Source: an uncultured Desulfovibrio sp.
GTDB lineage: Bacteria; Desulfobacterota; Desulfovibrionia; Desulfovibrionales; Desulfovibrionaceae
Length of the DNA: 5,338 nucleotides
Assembly (NCBI GenBank): GCA_900555975.1
Contig: USNI01000080.1
Coordinates: 1 to 5,338 of the forward strand
Direction of reading: 5' to 3'
Every line of letters begins with the position of its first letter. Within the stretch, counting starts at the first letter, position 1. Position numbers and translations under genes: made by a program. This document shows positions 1 to 5,338 of this stretch, piece by piece. The notes beneath the pieces were generated by a model. That model saw only the letters and a program-made list of their open reading frames with translations, made no database searches and was not told where the DNA came from.

Positions 1-138
1 CATGAGCATCTTGCCAGACAGACCGGTCTGGGCTATGTCTAACCCCTTGAGGACACGGTAGGGAACGCCCGTCGAACGAACGGCGTGCAGCAGAAGATAA
101 CCCCAGATGTGGGATGCGTCCCAGAGTATGGTGATCAT
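1..138 (-). CDS. Hypothetical protein, N-terminal 46 residues (runs off left edge)
   Basis: An open frame on the minus strand starts at ATG 138-136 and stays open to base 1, so only 46 residues are visible ([18 protein letters not shown]...). The start is supported by a strong Shine-Dalgarno, GGAGGG at 148-143, five bases before the ATG counted from GGAGG. The visible part reads as a short hydrophobic strand ending in Asp (ITILWD), an amphipathic helix ([16 protein letters not shown]), then a second strand ([10 protein letters not shown]). This beta-alpha-beta start suits a Rossmann-like or class I amidotransferase-like fold, but no catalytic motif lies inside the window. It is transcribed divergently from valS, with 186 bases between the start codons. 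I do not recognise the family and assign no function. That it is a real gene rests on the ribosome binding site, the open frame and the protein-like composition. Confidence 0.6.
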   Translation of the reverse strand, partial: MITILWDASHIWGYLLLHAVRSTGVPYRVLKGLDIAQTGLSGKMLM

Positions 139-219
139 GTTTCCCTCCGTGTCTATGCATACGCACAAAGCCGCCCGTTCGGCAAGGGAGACGGATGGAC
201 GACGTCGGCGCATGGATCA

Positions 220-256
220 CGCGGAACGCTTCGGACAACGCGCGGAAGCGTTCGCG
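220..256 (+). promoter_or_regulatory. Strong hairpin in the valS leader
   Basis: Bases 224-232 (GAACGCTTC) and 245-253 (GAAGCGTTC) are perfect 9-base inverted repeats. With G223 bulged, the stem extends by CGC 220-222 pairing with GCG 254-256, giving about 12 pairs around a 12-base loop. It lies about 70 bases upstream of the valS start codon and outside any credible gene. It could be a leader RNA structure or a DNA operator-like dyad. I see no T-box core motif, so it is not called a T-box. Confidence 0.45.
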
Positions 257-262
257 ATCCGC

Positions 263-288
263 CGGCGCATACGCCGTGTTCTTCTTTT
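263..288 (+). terminator. Terminator-like hairpin just upstream of valS
   Basis: CGGCG 263-267 pairs with CGCCG 272-276 around a CATA loop. A pyrimidine and T-rich tract follows, ending in four Ts at 285-288. The stem is only five pairs and the T tract is interrupted, so this is a weak terminator candidate. Its position after the larger hairpin and 36 bases before the valS ATG would suit an attenuator. It could equally be a chance GC-rich dyad. No convincing -35/-10 pair for valS was found in 139-324. Confidence 0.3.
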
Positions 289-324
289 CGGAACGACGGA
301 TATTTTAACCACTGGAGCCTTGAA

Positions 325-2130
325 ATGCTGTCCAAAGCCTATGAACCGCAGGAAGTGGAAGCTCACTGGCGCAGGCACTGGGAAGAAGCCAGAACCTTCA
401 CTCCCGACATGTCCGCCCCCGGCGACCCCTATTCCATCGTCATTCCTCCGCCCAACGTCACGGGTATTCTGCACATCGGCCATGCTCTGAACCAGACCCT
501 TCAGGACATTCTCTGCCGTCATGCCCGTCAGAAGGGCAAAAACGTGCTGTGGATCCCCGGTACCGATCATGCGGGCATCGCCACCCAGAACGTGGTGGAG
601 CGCGCTCTTGCCAAGGAGGGCAAGTCCCGTCACGACGTCGGCCGCGAAGCCTTCATCGAACGCGTCTGGGAATGGAAGAAGCAGTACGGCGGTCAGATCC
701 TGGAGCAGATCAAGGAACTCGGTTCCTCCGTGGACTGGACGCGTGAGGCCTTCACCATGGACGACAATCTTGCCCGCGCCGTGCGCAAGGTGTTCGTGCA
801 GCTCTACAGGGAAGGTCTCATCTACAAGGGCAAGTACATCGTCAACTGGTGCCCCCGCTGCCACACCGCCCTTGCCGACGACGAAGTGGATCACATTGAT
901 TCCAAGGGCATGCTCTGGCATGTGCGGTATGACTTTGCCGACGGCTCCGGTTCCGTGACCATCGCCACGACCCGTCCCGAAACCATTCTCGGCGACTCCG
1001 CCGTGTGCGTGCATCCCGACGACGAACGCTATGCCTCGCTGGTGGGCAAGAAGCTCATCGTGCCCGTGGTGAACCGTGAGGTGCCGCTCATTGCGGACCG
1101 CTATGTGGATCGTGAGTTCGGTACCGGCTGCCTGAAGGTCACGCCCTGCCACGATCCCAACGACTGGAAGCTCGGCCATGCGCATAATCTGGAGTTCATC
1201 CAGGTCATCGACGACAACGGCAACATGTGCATGAGCGACGTGTGCGGCCGCTACGCCGGCATGAGTCGTGAAGAGTGCCGCAAGGCCATTGTGGAAGAGC
1301 TGCGCGAGAACGGACATCTTGTGAAGGAAGAGCCGCTTTCCCACAGCGTGGGCTGCTGCTACCGCTGCAAGACCGTCATCGAACCCTATGTTTCCGATCA
1401 GTGGTTCGTGGCCATAAGCAAGATGGCTCCCGCCGCCCGTGCCGCCGTGCCGGACAAGATAAAGATCTATCCCGAGAGCTGGACCAAGACCTACTACAAC
1501 TGGCTGGACAACATCCGCGACTGGTGCATCAGCCGTCAGATATGGTGGGGGCATCGCATTCCGGCCTGGACGTGCGCCGACTGCGGAGAACTCATCGTTT
1601 CCGAGGAAGATCCCACGGTGTGCCCGAAGTGCGGCGGCACGAAGCTGGAACAGGATCCGGACGTGCTGGACACCTGGTTCTCGTCCGCGCTCTGGCCTTT
1701 CTCCACCATGGGTTGGCCGGAAAAGACCGAGACGCTGAAGAAGTACTATCCCACCACCGTGCTCGTCACGGCTTTCGACATCCTGTTCTTCTGGGTGGCC
1801 CGCATGATCATGATGGGACAGCACTTCATGGGTGAGGTTCCCTTCCGTGAAGTGTACATCCACGCCCTCGTGCGCGACGCGCAGGGCCGCAAGATGTCCA
1901 AGTCCCTCGGCAACGGCATCAATCCTCAGGACATGATCCGCAAGTACGGTGCGGATTCCCTGCGTTTCACCCTGGCGGCCTTTGCCGCCATGGGTCGTGA
2001 TATCCGCATGTCCGAGGAGCGCATCGAAGGATATCGTCACTTCATCAACAAGGTCTGGAACGCCTCCCGCTTCGCGCTCATGAATCTGCCCGAGCACGGC
2101 GAGCCGAAGGCCGTGACCTCGGTTCGGTGA
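325..2130 (+). CDS. valS: Valyl-tRNA synthetase, N-terminal part (frame broken near 2115)
   Basis: Cytoplasmic class I aminoacyl-tRNA synthetase that charges tRNA-Val with valine using ATP and edits mischarged threonine. ATG 325 is chosen over the longer frame from 85 because GGAG 314-317 sits seven bases before it and the protein [15 protein letters not shown] begins as ValRS proteins do; residues before it look non-coding. Numbering from 325: PPPNVTG then the HIGH signature (HIGH, 50-53); CP1 editing domain with TTRPET (215-220) and [16 protein letters not shown] (266-281); a zinc-type Cys pair set CADC (417-420) and CPKC (433-436); and KMSKS (523-527). The catalytic core is complete and no key residue is missing. 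The frame ends at TGA 2128-2130 after 601 residues, inside the helical anticodon-binding domain. The last few residues (about 598-601) are out of the family frame. The rest of the enzyme continues in a different frame (2127-2975). Confidence 0.95.
   Translation: MLSKAYEPQEVEAHWRRHWEEARTFTPDMSAPGDPYSIVIPPPNVTGILHIGHALNQTLQDILCRHARQKGKNVLWIPGTDHAGIATQNVVERALAKEGKSRHDVGREAFIERVWEWKKQYGGQILEQIKELGSSVDWTREAFTMDDNLARAVRKVFVQLYREGLIYKGKYIVNWCPRCHTALADDEVDHIDSKGMLWHVRYDFADGSGSVTIATTRPETILGDSAVCVHPDDERYASLVGKKLIVPVVNREVPLIADRYVDREFGTGCLKVTPCHDPNDWKLGHAHNLEFIQVIDDNGNMCMSDVCGRYAGMSREECRKAIVEELRENGHLVKEEPLSHSVGCCYRCKTVIEPYVSDQWFVAISKMAPAARAAVPDKIKIYPESWTKTYYNWLDNIRDWCISRQIWWGHRIPAWTCADCGELIVSEEDPTVCPKCGGTKLEQDPDVLDTWFSSALWPFSTMGWPEKTETLKKYYPTTVLVTAFDILFFWVARMIMMGQHFMGEVPFREVYIHALVRDAQGRKMSKSLGNGINPQDMIRKYGADSLRFTLAAFAAMGRDIRMSEERIEGYRHFINKVWNASRFALMNLPEHGEPKAVTSVR
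2113..2130 (+). other. valS: Frame break within valS
   Basis: Up to GTG 2113-2115 the frame that started at 325 reads ...HGEPKAV. From 2115 onward the frame two bases out reads [19 protein letters not shown], which is the expected ValRS continuation. Doubling G2115 (GTG GAC instead of GTGAC) restores a single 883-residue protein, so one missing base explains everything. The uncorrected frame hits TGA at 2128-2130, and a GTG at 2127-2129 overlaps it as GTGA. No heptameric slippery site of the X XXY YYZ type is visible nearby. A sequencing or assembly deletion is the likeliest cause; a true mutation with coupled re-initiation is less likely but possible. Confidence 0.85.
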
Positions 2131-2975
2131 AGGGACTGCATCACAAGTGGATTCTCAACCGACTTGAGGAAATCAAGGTGGAAGAGGATGCAGCCCTGGA
2201 AAGCTATCGCTTCAACGATGCCGCACAGTGCGTCTACAAGTTCCTCTGGAGCGAGTTCTGCGACTGGTATCTGGAGCTCATCAAGGCCGATATGAAGGAA
2301 GAGGGCGAGGCGAAGGAGGAGGCGCAGTACGTGCTCTATACGGTGCTGCGCGAAACGCTGCTTCTGCTGCATCCCATGATTCCCTTCGTCACCGCCGAAG
2401 TCTGGGATTCCCTGCCCGGTCATGAGGGAACGGACATCGCCACGGAACGTTATCCTGCGGCCCGTCCCCAGTGTGTGAAGAAACAGGAATCGGATGACAT
2501 GATATTCCTTCAGGAAGCCATCAGCGCCATCCGTACCATCCGTGCGGAACTCAACATCAAACCTTCGTACCGTCTTTCCGTGGTGCTTCGTCCTGCAAGC
2601 GACGAGCAGGCCGCGCTTCTGGAGTCCGGTCGCGGATTCTTCGATCTGGCAAGACTGGAGAGCCTCACCATCGACAGGAACGCGCATGCGCCCAAGGCTT
2701 CGGCCAGCAATGTGGTGCGCGGCTGCGAGGTCATCGTGCTTCTTACGGGCGCGGTGGACTTCAAGGCAGAACTTGCCCGGCTCGACAAGGAAATCGGCAA
2801 GGTGGACAAGGATCTCATGGCTCTCAACGGCAAGCTTTCCAACGAGAACTTCGTCAGGCGCGCTCCGGCCGAGCTGGTGGAGTCCGAAAAGGCGCGTCAG
2901 AGCGATCTTGCCGACAAGAAGGCCAAGATGCAGGCGCTTCAGAAGCGCTTCAAGGAAGCCATGGAACAGGAATAG
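2127..2975 (+). CDS. valS: Valyl-tRNA synthetase, C-terminal part (anticodon-binding domain and coiled-coil arm)
   Basis: This frame carries the rest of ValRS in a different phase from the N-terminal part. The visible start codon is GTG 2127, overlapping the upstream stop, but it is probably an internal valine (residue 602) of the intact 883-residue protein. [13 protein letters not shown] through [15 protein letters not shown] and [20 protein letters not shown] is the typical helical anticodon-binding domain of ValRS. The last 75 residues, from [19 protein letters not shown] to the end, are charged heptad-like sequence. They match the ValRS C-terminal coiled-coil arm that contacts tRNA. The frame ends at TAG 2973-2975. 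If the break is real, this piece would need translational coupling through the GTGA overlap; no separate strong Shine-Dalgarno is seen. The reconstructed length of 883 fits the bacterial family range of roughly 880-950. Confidence 0.93.
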   Translation: MKGLHHKWILNRLEEIKVEEDAALESYRFNDAAQCVYKFLWSEFCDWYLELIKADMKEEGEAKEEAQYVLYTVLRETLLLLHPMIPFVTAEVWDSLPGHEGTDIATERYPAARPQCVKKQESDDMIFLQEAISAIRTIRAELNIKPSYRLSVVLRPASDEQAALLESGRGFFDLARLESLTIDRNAHAPKASASNVVRGCEVIVLLTGAVDFKAELARLDKEIGKVDKDLMALNGKLSNENFVRRAPAELVESEKARQSDLADKKAKMQALQKRFKEAMEQE

Positions 2976-2987
2976 CAGGAGTCTTTT

Positions 2988-3013
2988 CCGGACCGGCGTT
3001 TCTGCCGGTCCGG
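2988..3013. repeat. Perfect 10-bp inverted repeat after valS
   Basis: CCGGACCGGC (2988-2997) and GCCGGTCCGG (3004-3013) are exact inverted repeats with a six-base loop (GTTTCT), starting 13 bases after the valS stop. There is no T tract after it on either strand. It is therefore a very stable transcript-end hairpin, perhaps a 3' exonuclease block, and not a canonical intrinsic terminator by itself. Confidence 0.7.
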
Positions 3014-3026
3014 GAGAAACCGGAAC

Positions 3027-3059
3027 ACTCGCGGCAATGTCCGTTCCGCGGGTTTTTCT
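3027..3059 (+). terminator. Probable intrinsic terminator of valS
   Basis: ACTCGCGG (3027-3034) pairs with CCGCGGGT (3046-3053), with one T-G wobble and an 11-base loop. The run TTTTT at 3053-3057 and then CT follow. GC-rich stem plus T tract on the plus strand, 50 bases after the valS stop, fits a rho-independent terminator. A competing pairing, CGGAAC 3021-3026 with GTTCCG 3043-3048, lowers confidence in the exact fold. Confidence 0.6.
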
Positions 3060-3074
3060 GTCATGATATGGAGA

Positions 3075-3111
3075 AAGGGCGCTTCGCATTCTCATGATGC
3101 GGAGCGCCCTT
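3075..3111 (-). terminator. Probable terminator of the symporter gene, likely bidirectional
   Basis: A 15-pair stem is formed by 3075-3089 and 3097-3111 (AAGGGCGC at its base, one T-G pair) with a seven-base loop. It lies 23 bases past the symporter stop codon. Read on the minus strand it is followed by a short, interrupted T tract (TTTCTCC); on the plus strand CTTCTTCTG follows. It separates two convergent genes, so it may stop transcription from both sides. Confidence 0.65.
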
Positions 3112-3134
3112 CTTCTGTTCCGAGAGGGGCGGCG

Positions 3135-4472
3135 TCAGTCCTTCTTGCTTCTGGCAATGGCCACAACCACGCCGGAGAGCGCCAGCAGACCGATGAGGTT
3201 GGGCAGGACCATGAGACCGTTGAACATGTCGGACATGTTCCAGACGAGGTTCACCTTGAGGCCGGAGCCGATGACGATGAACACCACCACGATGGCGGCA
3301 TAGATCTTGACATACTTTACGCCCAGCAGAGCCTTGACGTTGGCTTCACCGAAGAAGTACCAGCCGATGATGGTGAAGAAGAAGAGGCAGACGGCAATAT
3401 AGATGTTGCCGAAGGAGCCGAAGACCGTATCGAAGGCTATCTGAGCCAGTTCCGTGCCTGTGCTGCCGCAGTTCCAGACGCCGGTGATGACGATGACGAG
3501 AGCCGTGCAGGTGAGCACGACGAAGGTGTCGATGAAGACGCCCATCATGGCCATCATGCCCTGATCGTCGGGATGGGCCACCTTGGCAAGGGCATGGGCG
3601 TGCGGCGTCGAACCCATGCCGGCTTCGTTGGAGAACAGACCGCGGGCGACGCCGTAGCGCATGGCTTCGCGGACCGTGATGCCGAGGGCGCCGCCGCCGG
3701 CGGACTGGGGGTCGAAGGCCATGACGAAAATGGTCTTGAAGGCGCCGGGAAGGGCGGAAATGTTGGCCAGAATGATGATGAGGCAGCCGCCCACATAGAG
3801 GAGCGCCATGAGGGGTACGAGCTTTTCCATGACCCAGGCGATGCGCTTTGCTCCGCCGAGGAAGATGGCGGCGGAAATGACGGCGACGATCACGCCCACA
3901 AGCACCGGAGGAAGGCCGAACGCCGTGCTGAAGGCGGCGCCTATGGAGTTGGACTGGACCATGTTGCCCATGAAGCCGAGAGCGAGAATGATGGCCACGG
4001 AAAAGAACGCGGCAAGAGCCTTGCCGAAGGTGCCGGTGAAGGCGGCGCGGATATAGTAGGCGGGGCCGCCGACGGTTTCGCCGCGTTCGTTGGTGGTTTT
4101 GTACTTCTGGGCGAGAACGGCTTCGGAATAGTTGGTGGCCATGCCGAAGAAGGCACTGAGCCACATCCAGAAGATGGCGCCCGGTCCGCCTGCGGCGATG
4201 GCCGTGGCCGCGCCTGCGATGTTGCCTGTGCCGACCTGGGCGGCCACGGCCGTGGCCAGCGCCTGGAAGGAACTCATGCCGGTATGGTCGGCGCTTTCAC
4301 CGTGCAGCGAAATGTTGCTGAAAAGACGCCGGAAAGCATGGGGCAGCTTGCGCAGCTGAATGAAGCGGAGTCGTATGGTGTAGAACATGCCCGTGCCGCA
4401 GAGCAGAAAGAGCAGAAGCCAGCCCCAGAGCACGCCGTTGACCGCATCGACAATCTGACTGATGAGTTCCAT
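3135..4472 (-). CDS. Sodium:alanine/glycine symporter, AgcS family
   Basis: An inner-membrane secondary transporter that imports alanine or glycine with a cation. The start is ATG 4472-4470 (MELISQIV), because AAGGAAGG at 4484-4477 sits just four bases before it; the GTG at 4493 would add seven residues with poor support. The product is 445 residues, normal for the family, and mostly hydrophobic helices in the expected LeuT-like (APC) pattern. Family signatures are intact: GTGNIAGAATAIAAGGPGAIFWMW (81-104), MATNYSEA (111-118), GGPAYYI (135-141), SNEAGMGSTPHAHA (281-294) and GWYFFGE (370-376). The tail is short and basic (RSKKD). The gene is monocistronic in the window and convergent with valS. 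A glycine aptamer and attenuator precede it on the same strand, which argues that glycine is a physiological substrate. Which of glycine or alanine is preferred cannot be read from sequence alone. Confidence 0.95.
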   Translation of the reverse strand: MELISQIVDAVNGVLWGWLLLFLLCGTGMFYTIRLRFIQLRKLPHAFRRLFSNISLHGESADHTGMSSFQALATAVAAQVGTGNIAGAATAIAAGGPGAIFWMWLSAFFGMATNYSEAVLAQKYKTTNERGETVGGPAYYIRAAFTGTFGKALAAFFSVAIILALGFMGNMVQSNSIGAAFSTAFGLPPVLVGVIVAVISAAIFLGGAKRIAWVMEKLVPLMALLYVGGCLIIILANISALPGAFKTIFVMAFDPQSAGGGALGITVREAMRYGVARGLFSNEAGMGSTPHAHALAKVAHPDDQGMMAMMGVFIDTFVVLTCTALVIVITGVWNCGSTGTELAQIAFDTVFGSFGNIYIAVCLFFFTIIGWYFFGEANVKALLGVKYVKIYAAIVVVFIVIGSGLKVNLVWNMSDMFNGLMVLPNLIGLLALSGVVVAIARSKKD

Positions 4473-4535
4473 GAAACCTTCCTTCGAGCACACGGAGAGC
4501 GGTGCCGCTTCATCCGTGTCTCCGTTTCAGAGTAC

Positions 4536-4566
4536 AAAAAAAAGAGCAAATCCATGTGATTTGCTC
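4536..4566 (-). terminator. Intrinsic terminator of the glycine riboswitch (expression platform)
   Basis: On the minus strand GAGCAAATC (4566-4558) pairs perfectly with GATTTGCTC (4552-4544) around a five-base loop. Eight Ts follow (4543-4536). This is a clear rho-independent terminator located between the glycine aptamer and the symporter Shine-Dalgarno. It therefore acts as an attenuator rather than the end of a gene. Confidence 0.92.
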
Positions 4567-4626
4567 CAGAGAAACGCTTAGGGATGAAGCGGCAGGTATG
4601 GTCGAGCGGCAAGATCCTAAGCTCTG
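4567..4626 (-). promoter_or_regulatory. Linker hairpin between aptamer and terminator
   Basis: On the minus strand GCTTAGG (4622-4616) pairs with CCTAAGC (4582-4576), a perfect seven-pair stem enclosing about 33 bases. It can extend by TCTG/CAGA pairing (4570-4567 with 4626-4623) across a five-base bulge. It shares bases with the 3' strand of aptamer helix P1 (4626-4621), so the two structures compete. This suggests it is part of the switching mechanism, but that is inference from pairing alone. Confidence 0.5.
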
Positions 4627-4692
4627 TCCTTTGGCCTGAGAGTTTCGGCTTTCGCCTTGCACCTTCGGCACCCAAACGGGATTCTCCAGAGC
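4621..4692 (-). promoter_or_regulatory. Glycine riboswitch aptamer (gcvT type, single)
   Basis: Read on the minus strand, helix P1 is GCUCUG (4692-4687) with CAGAGC (4626-4621), a perfect six pairs. Inside it are the conserved core elements of the glycine aptamer: GGAGA, then a small CCC/GGG hairpin, then UGCCGAAGGUGCAA, a GGC-GAAA-GCC hairpin, GAAACUCUCAGG and AAAGGACAGAG. These match the glycine riboswitch consensus closely. Only one full aptamer is present; no second complete copy is seen on either side. It lies about 150 bases upstream of the symporter start codon and is followed by an intrinsic terminator, so glycine binding should alter transcription read-through. For transporter genes the usual logic is repression by glycine, but the direction is not proven here. 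Confidence 0.93.
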
Positions 4693-4697
4693 GCCCT

Positions 4698-4739
4698 CCG
4701 CTGCTAGTCGGCCTTTCGGCGTTCAGGCAGTTTCAACGG
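4698..4739 (-). promoter_or_regulatory. GNRA-capped stem 5' of the aptamer (possible ghost aptamer)
   Basis: On the minus strand CUGC (4730-4727) pairs with GCAG (4704-4701). After a 6 x 6 internal loop, GCC (4720-4718) pairs with GGC (4713-4711) around a GAAA tetraloop. CCG (4739-4737) may also pair with CGG (4700-4698). Single glycine aptamers are known to be accompanied by a remnant stem that mimics the contacts of the missing second aptamer. The GNRA loop and the position directly next to P1 fit that idea. Identity as a ghost aptamer is inference. Confidence 0.5.
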
Positions 4740-4748
4740 GACCATGTT

Positions 4749-4765
4749 GCTTTTCTGAGAAAAGC
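4749..4765 (-). promoter_or_regulatory. 5'-end hairpin of the symporter transcript
   Basis: On the minus strand GCTTTT (4765-4760) pairs with AAAAGC (4754-4749) around a five-base loop. The first G, at 4765, falls seven bases past the predicted -10 box, at the expected start of transcription. A hairpin at the extreme 5' end of an mRNA can protect it from decay. The coincidence depends on the promoter call being right. Confidence 0.35.
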
Positions 4766-4771
4766 GGAGAA

Positions 4772-4801
4772 AATCTAGTATGAATGGCGCATGAATGTCA
4801 A
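4772..4801 (-). promoter_or_regulatory. Promoter of the riboswitch-symporter transcript
   Basis: On the minus strand a perfect -35 TTGACA (4801-4796) is followed after 18 bases by TAGATT (4777-4772), which matches four of six -10 positions. Transcription would start near 4765. This gives a leader of about 290 bases that includes the whole riboswitch. The -35 is strong and the -10 is weak. Confidence 0.6.
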
Positions 4802-4843
4802 TCATTCGCCGTTGAATCGTCATGTTCTTGTTTTTGTAATAAT

Positions 4844-4852
4844 TGATATAAT
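4844..4852 (+). promoter_or_regulatory. Extended -10 promoter for the rhodanese gene
   Basis: TG at 4844-4845, one spacer base, then a perfect TATAAT at 4847-4852 make an extended -10 element in an AT-rich block (about 4826-4860). No good -35 is seen at the right distance (TTCTTG at 4825-4830 is poor), which extended -10 promoters tolerate. The start would be near 4859, leaving a leader of about 180 bases before the rhodanese ATG. It diverges from the symporter promoter, about 45 bases away. Confidence 0.6.
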
Positions 4853-4858
4853 AATATA

Positions 4859-5038
4859 TTGAGACGATTCTTCGCATGCAAGGACGAGAGATCGAAGCAG
4901 TTTTCCTGCGTGCAGGCTGAAGGACGGCCTGGGAACGGAGAGAGGGACGGGGAAAGGCGGGGAAGGTTTCGTCGTCATCGCCTTGCGCGTTTTCCGCTTT
5001 TCTGCGAAGGTGAACCCAAAAAAACAGGAGGGGACGTC
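4859..5038 (+). promoter_or_regulatory. Long G-rich 5' leader of the rhodanese gene
   Basis: No credible gene lies here; the opposite-strand frame across it lacks protein features. Two items stand out. Between 4931 and 4966 the plus strand is nearly all purine, with G runs at 4931-4933, 4944-4946, 4949-4952 and 4959-4962. Between 4978 and 5013 a hairpin forms from TCGCCTT (4978-4984) and AAGGTGA (5007-5013), plus CGC/GCG inside (4986-4988 with 5004-5006), ending 12 bases before the Shine-Dalgarno. No known riboswitch class is recognised. Confidence 0.4.
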
Positions 5039-5338
5039 ATGCTGTCCACTATTTCGCCGCGCAGAGCCTATGAAATGATGAAAAATGGAGAGGCGCATCT
5101 CATTGATGTCAGGGAAAGCTCCGAATACGCTGAAAATTTCATTCCGGAAGCGCGTCTTGTGCCTTTGTCCATTGCAAGGCTGTATCCGCTGAAGGACAGC
5201 GACGCGCCGGAAAAGCCGCTGATTTTTTTCTGCCGTTCCGGGAGAAGGACGGACAAGGCTGCGGAGATGCTCAGTGCTCTGGCAGGGGATACGCAGGCCT
5301 GGCAGATGGAAGGAGGCCTTTCCGGATGGCAGAAGGAA
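5039..5338 (+). CDS. Rhodanese-domain protein, YgaP-like N-terminal part (runs off right edge)
   Basis: ATG 5039 is preceded by AGGAGG at 5026-5031 with seven bases of spacing, an excellent start. The frame stays open for 100 codons to the window end. The sequence MLSTISPRRAYEMM...LIDVRESSEYAENFIPEARLVPLS is a rhodanese fold start. The active-site loop is CRSGRRT with Cys65 as the predicted persulfide-forming residue, and MEGGLSGW (90-97) is the usual domain-closing motif. Rhodaneses move sulfane sulfur, for example from thiosulfate, onto thiol acceptors through a cysteine persulfide. The TISP start, the IPEA-LxPLS stretch and the single domain closing near residue 100 resemble the N-terminal half of E. 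coli YgaP. YgaP continues into two membrane helices that would lie beyond the window, so this extension is a prediction. A soluble single-domain rhodanese is the alternative. Confidence 0.9.
   Translation, partial: MLSTISPRRAYEMMKNGEAHLIDVRESSEYAENFIPEARLVPLSIARLYPLKDSDAPEKPLIFFCRSGRRTDKAAEMLSALAGDTQAWQMEGGLSGWQKE

Noticed and set aside
19..30. Perfect 12-base palindrome CAGACCGGTCTG
   Set aside because: It lies inside the coding frame of the left-edge protein (codes for QTGL) and has no other operator-like context; chance is sufficient.
279..306. Possible valS promoter with TATTTT at 301-306
   Set aside because: The -35 match is poor, and the predicted start would fall at the Shine-Dalgarno, leaving almost no leader.
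302..307. TAAAAT on the minus strand as a -10 box for the left-edge gene
   Set aside because: The hexamer is good, but no -35 is found at a 16-18 base distance, so the promoter call is unsupported.
85..324. 80-residue N-terminal extension of ValRS
   Set aside because: The extension does not look like ValRS or a targeting signal, it spans the strong hairpins, and ATG 325 has a good Shine-Dalgarno and the family-typical start.
217..2097. Long open frame of 626 residues antisense to valS
   Set aside because: It mirrors the valS codon pattern in a GC-rich gene, is rich in Ala, Gly, His and Val without domain sense, and lies fully opposite a well-supported gene.
2113..2130. Programmed -1 ribosomal frameshift in valS
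   Set aside because: No X XXY YYZ slippery heptamer precedes the break, and ValRS genes are not known to use recoding; a lost base is simpler.
3063..4559. Long plus-strand open frame of 498 residues over the symporter
   Set aside because: Its composition (Asp, Glu, Gly, His rich) is the antisense shadow of a hydrophobic membrane protein, and it runs through the terminator of the riboswitch.
4577..4620. Second full glycine aptamer downstream of the first
   Set aside because: The segment lacks the conserved GCCGAAG and CUCUCAGG cores and instead forms a simple linker hairpin.
4876..4920. 14-codon upstream open frame (MQGREIEAVFLRAG) in the rhodanese leader
   Set aside because: No convincing ribosome binding site precedes it, and a frame this short occurs easily by chance.

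Overview
The window looks like ordinary chromosomal DNA of a fairly GC-rich Gram-negative bacterium. The housekeeping-gene sequences and the operon-poor layout fit a Desulfovibrio-type (Desulfovibrionaceae) genome, but this is inferred from general resemblance and not proven by a marker gene. I see no phage, IS element, CRISPR array, tRNA or rRNA, and nothing that amounts to a new multi-gene system. The most informative content is in the untranslated leaders and in one broken reading frame.

Layout, left to right. Bases 1-138 (minus strand) hold the first 46 codons of an unrecognised protein that runs off the left edge. Bases 139-324 are a divergent intergenic region; on the plus strand it carries two strong hairpins and a T-rich stretch just before valS. 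Bases 325-2975 (plus strand) encode valyl-tRNA synthetase. The reading frame is interrupted near 2115: the upstream part ends at a TGA at 2128-2130, and the rest lies in another frame, opening with a GTG that overlaps that stop. Restoring one base near 2115 gives a normal 883-residue ValRS. Bases 2976-3134 are a convergent intergenic region with three hairpins, two of them likely terminators. Bases 3135-4472 (minus strand) encode a sodium:alanine/glycine symporter of the AgcS family.

The symporter's leader (about 4473-4765, minus strand) is a complete regulatory unit. It has a TTGACA-type promoter, a GNRA-capped upstream stem that may be a vestigial 'ghost' aptamer, a textbook glycine riboswitch aptamer (4621-4692), a linker hairpin, and an intrinsic terminator with eight Us directly before the ribosome binding site. 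Intracellular glycine therefore very probably controls whether the transporter is transcribed. Diverging from it, an extended -10 promoter (4844-4852) drives a plus-strand transcript with a G-rich leader of about 180 bases. That transcript leads to a rhodanese-domain protein (from 5039, cut by the right edge) that resembles the N-terminal half of the membrane rhodanese YgaP.

The genes are functionally separate: translation (valS), amino-acid uptake (symporter) and sulfur transfer (rhodanese). The only regulatory circuit that can be read directly is glycine sensing in front of the symporter.
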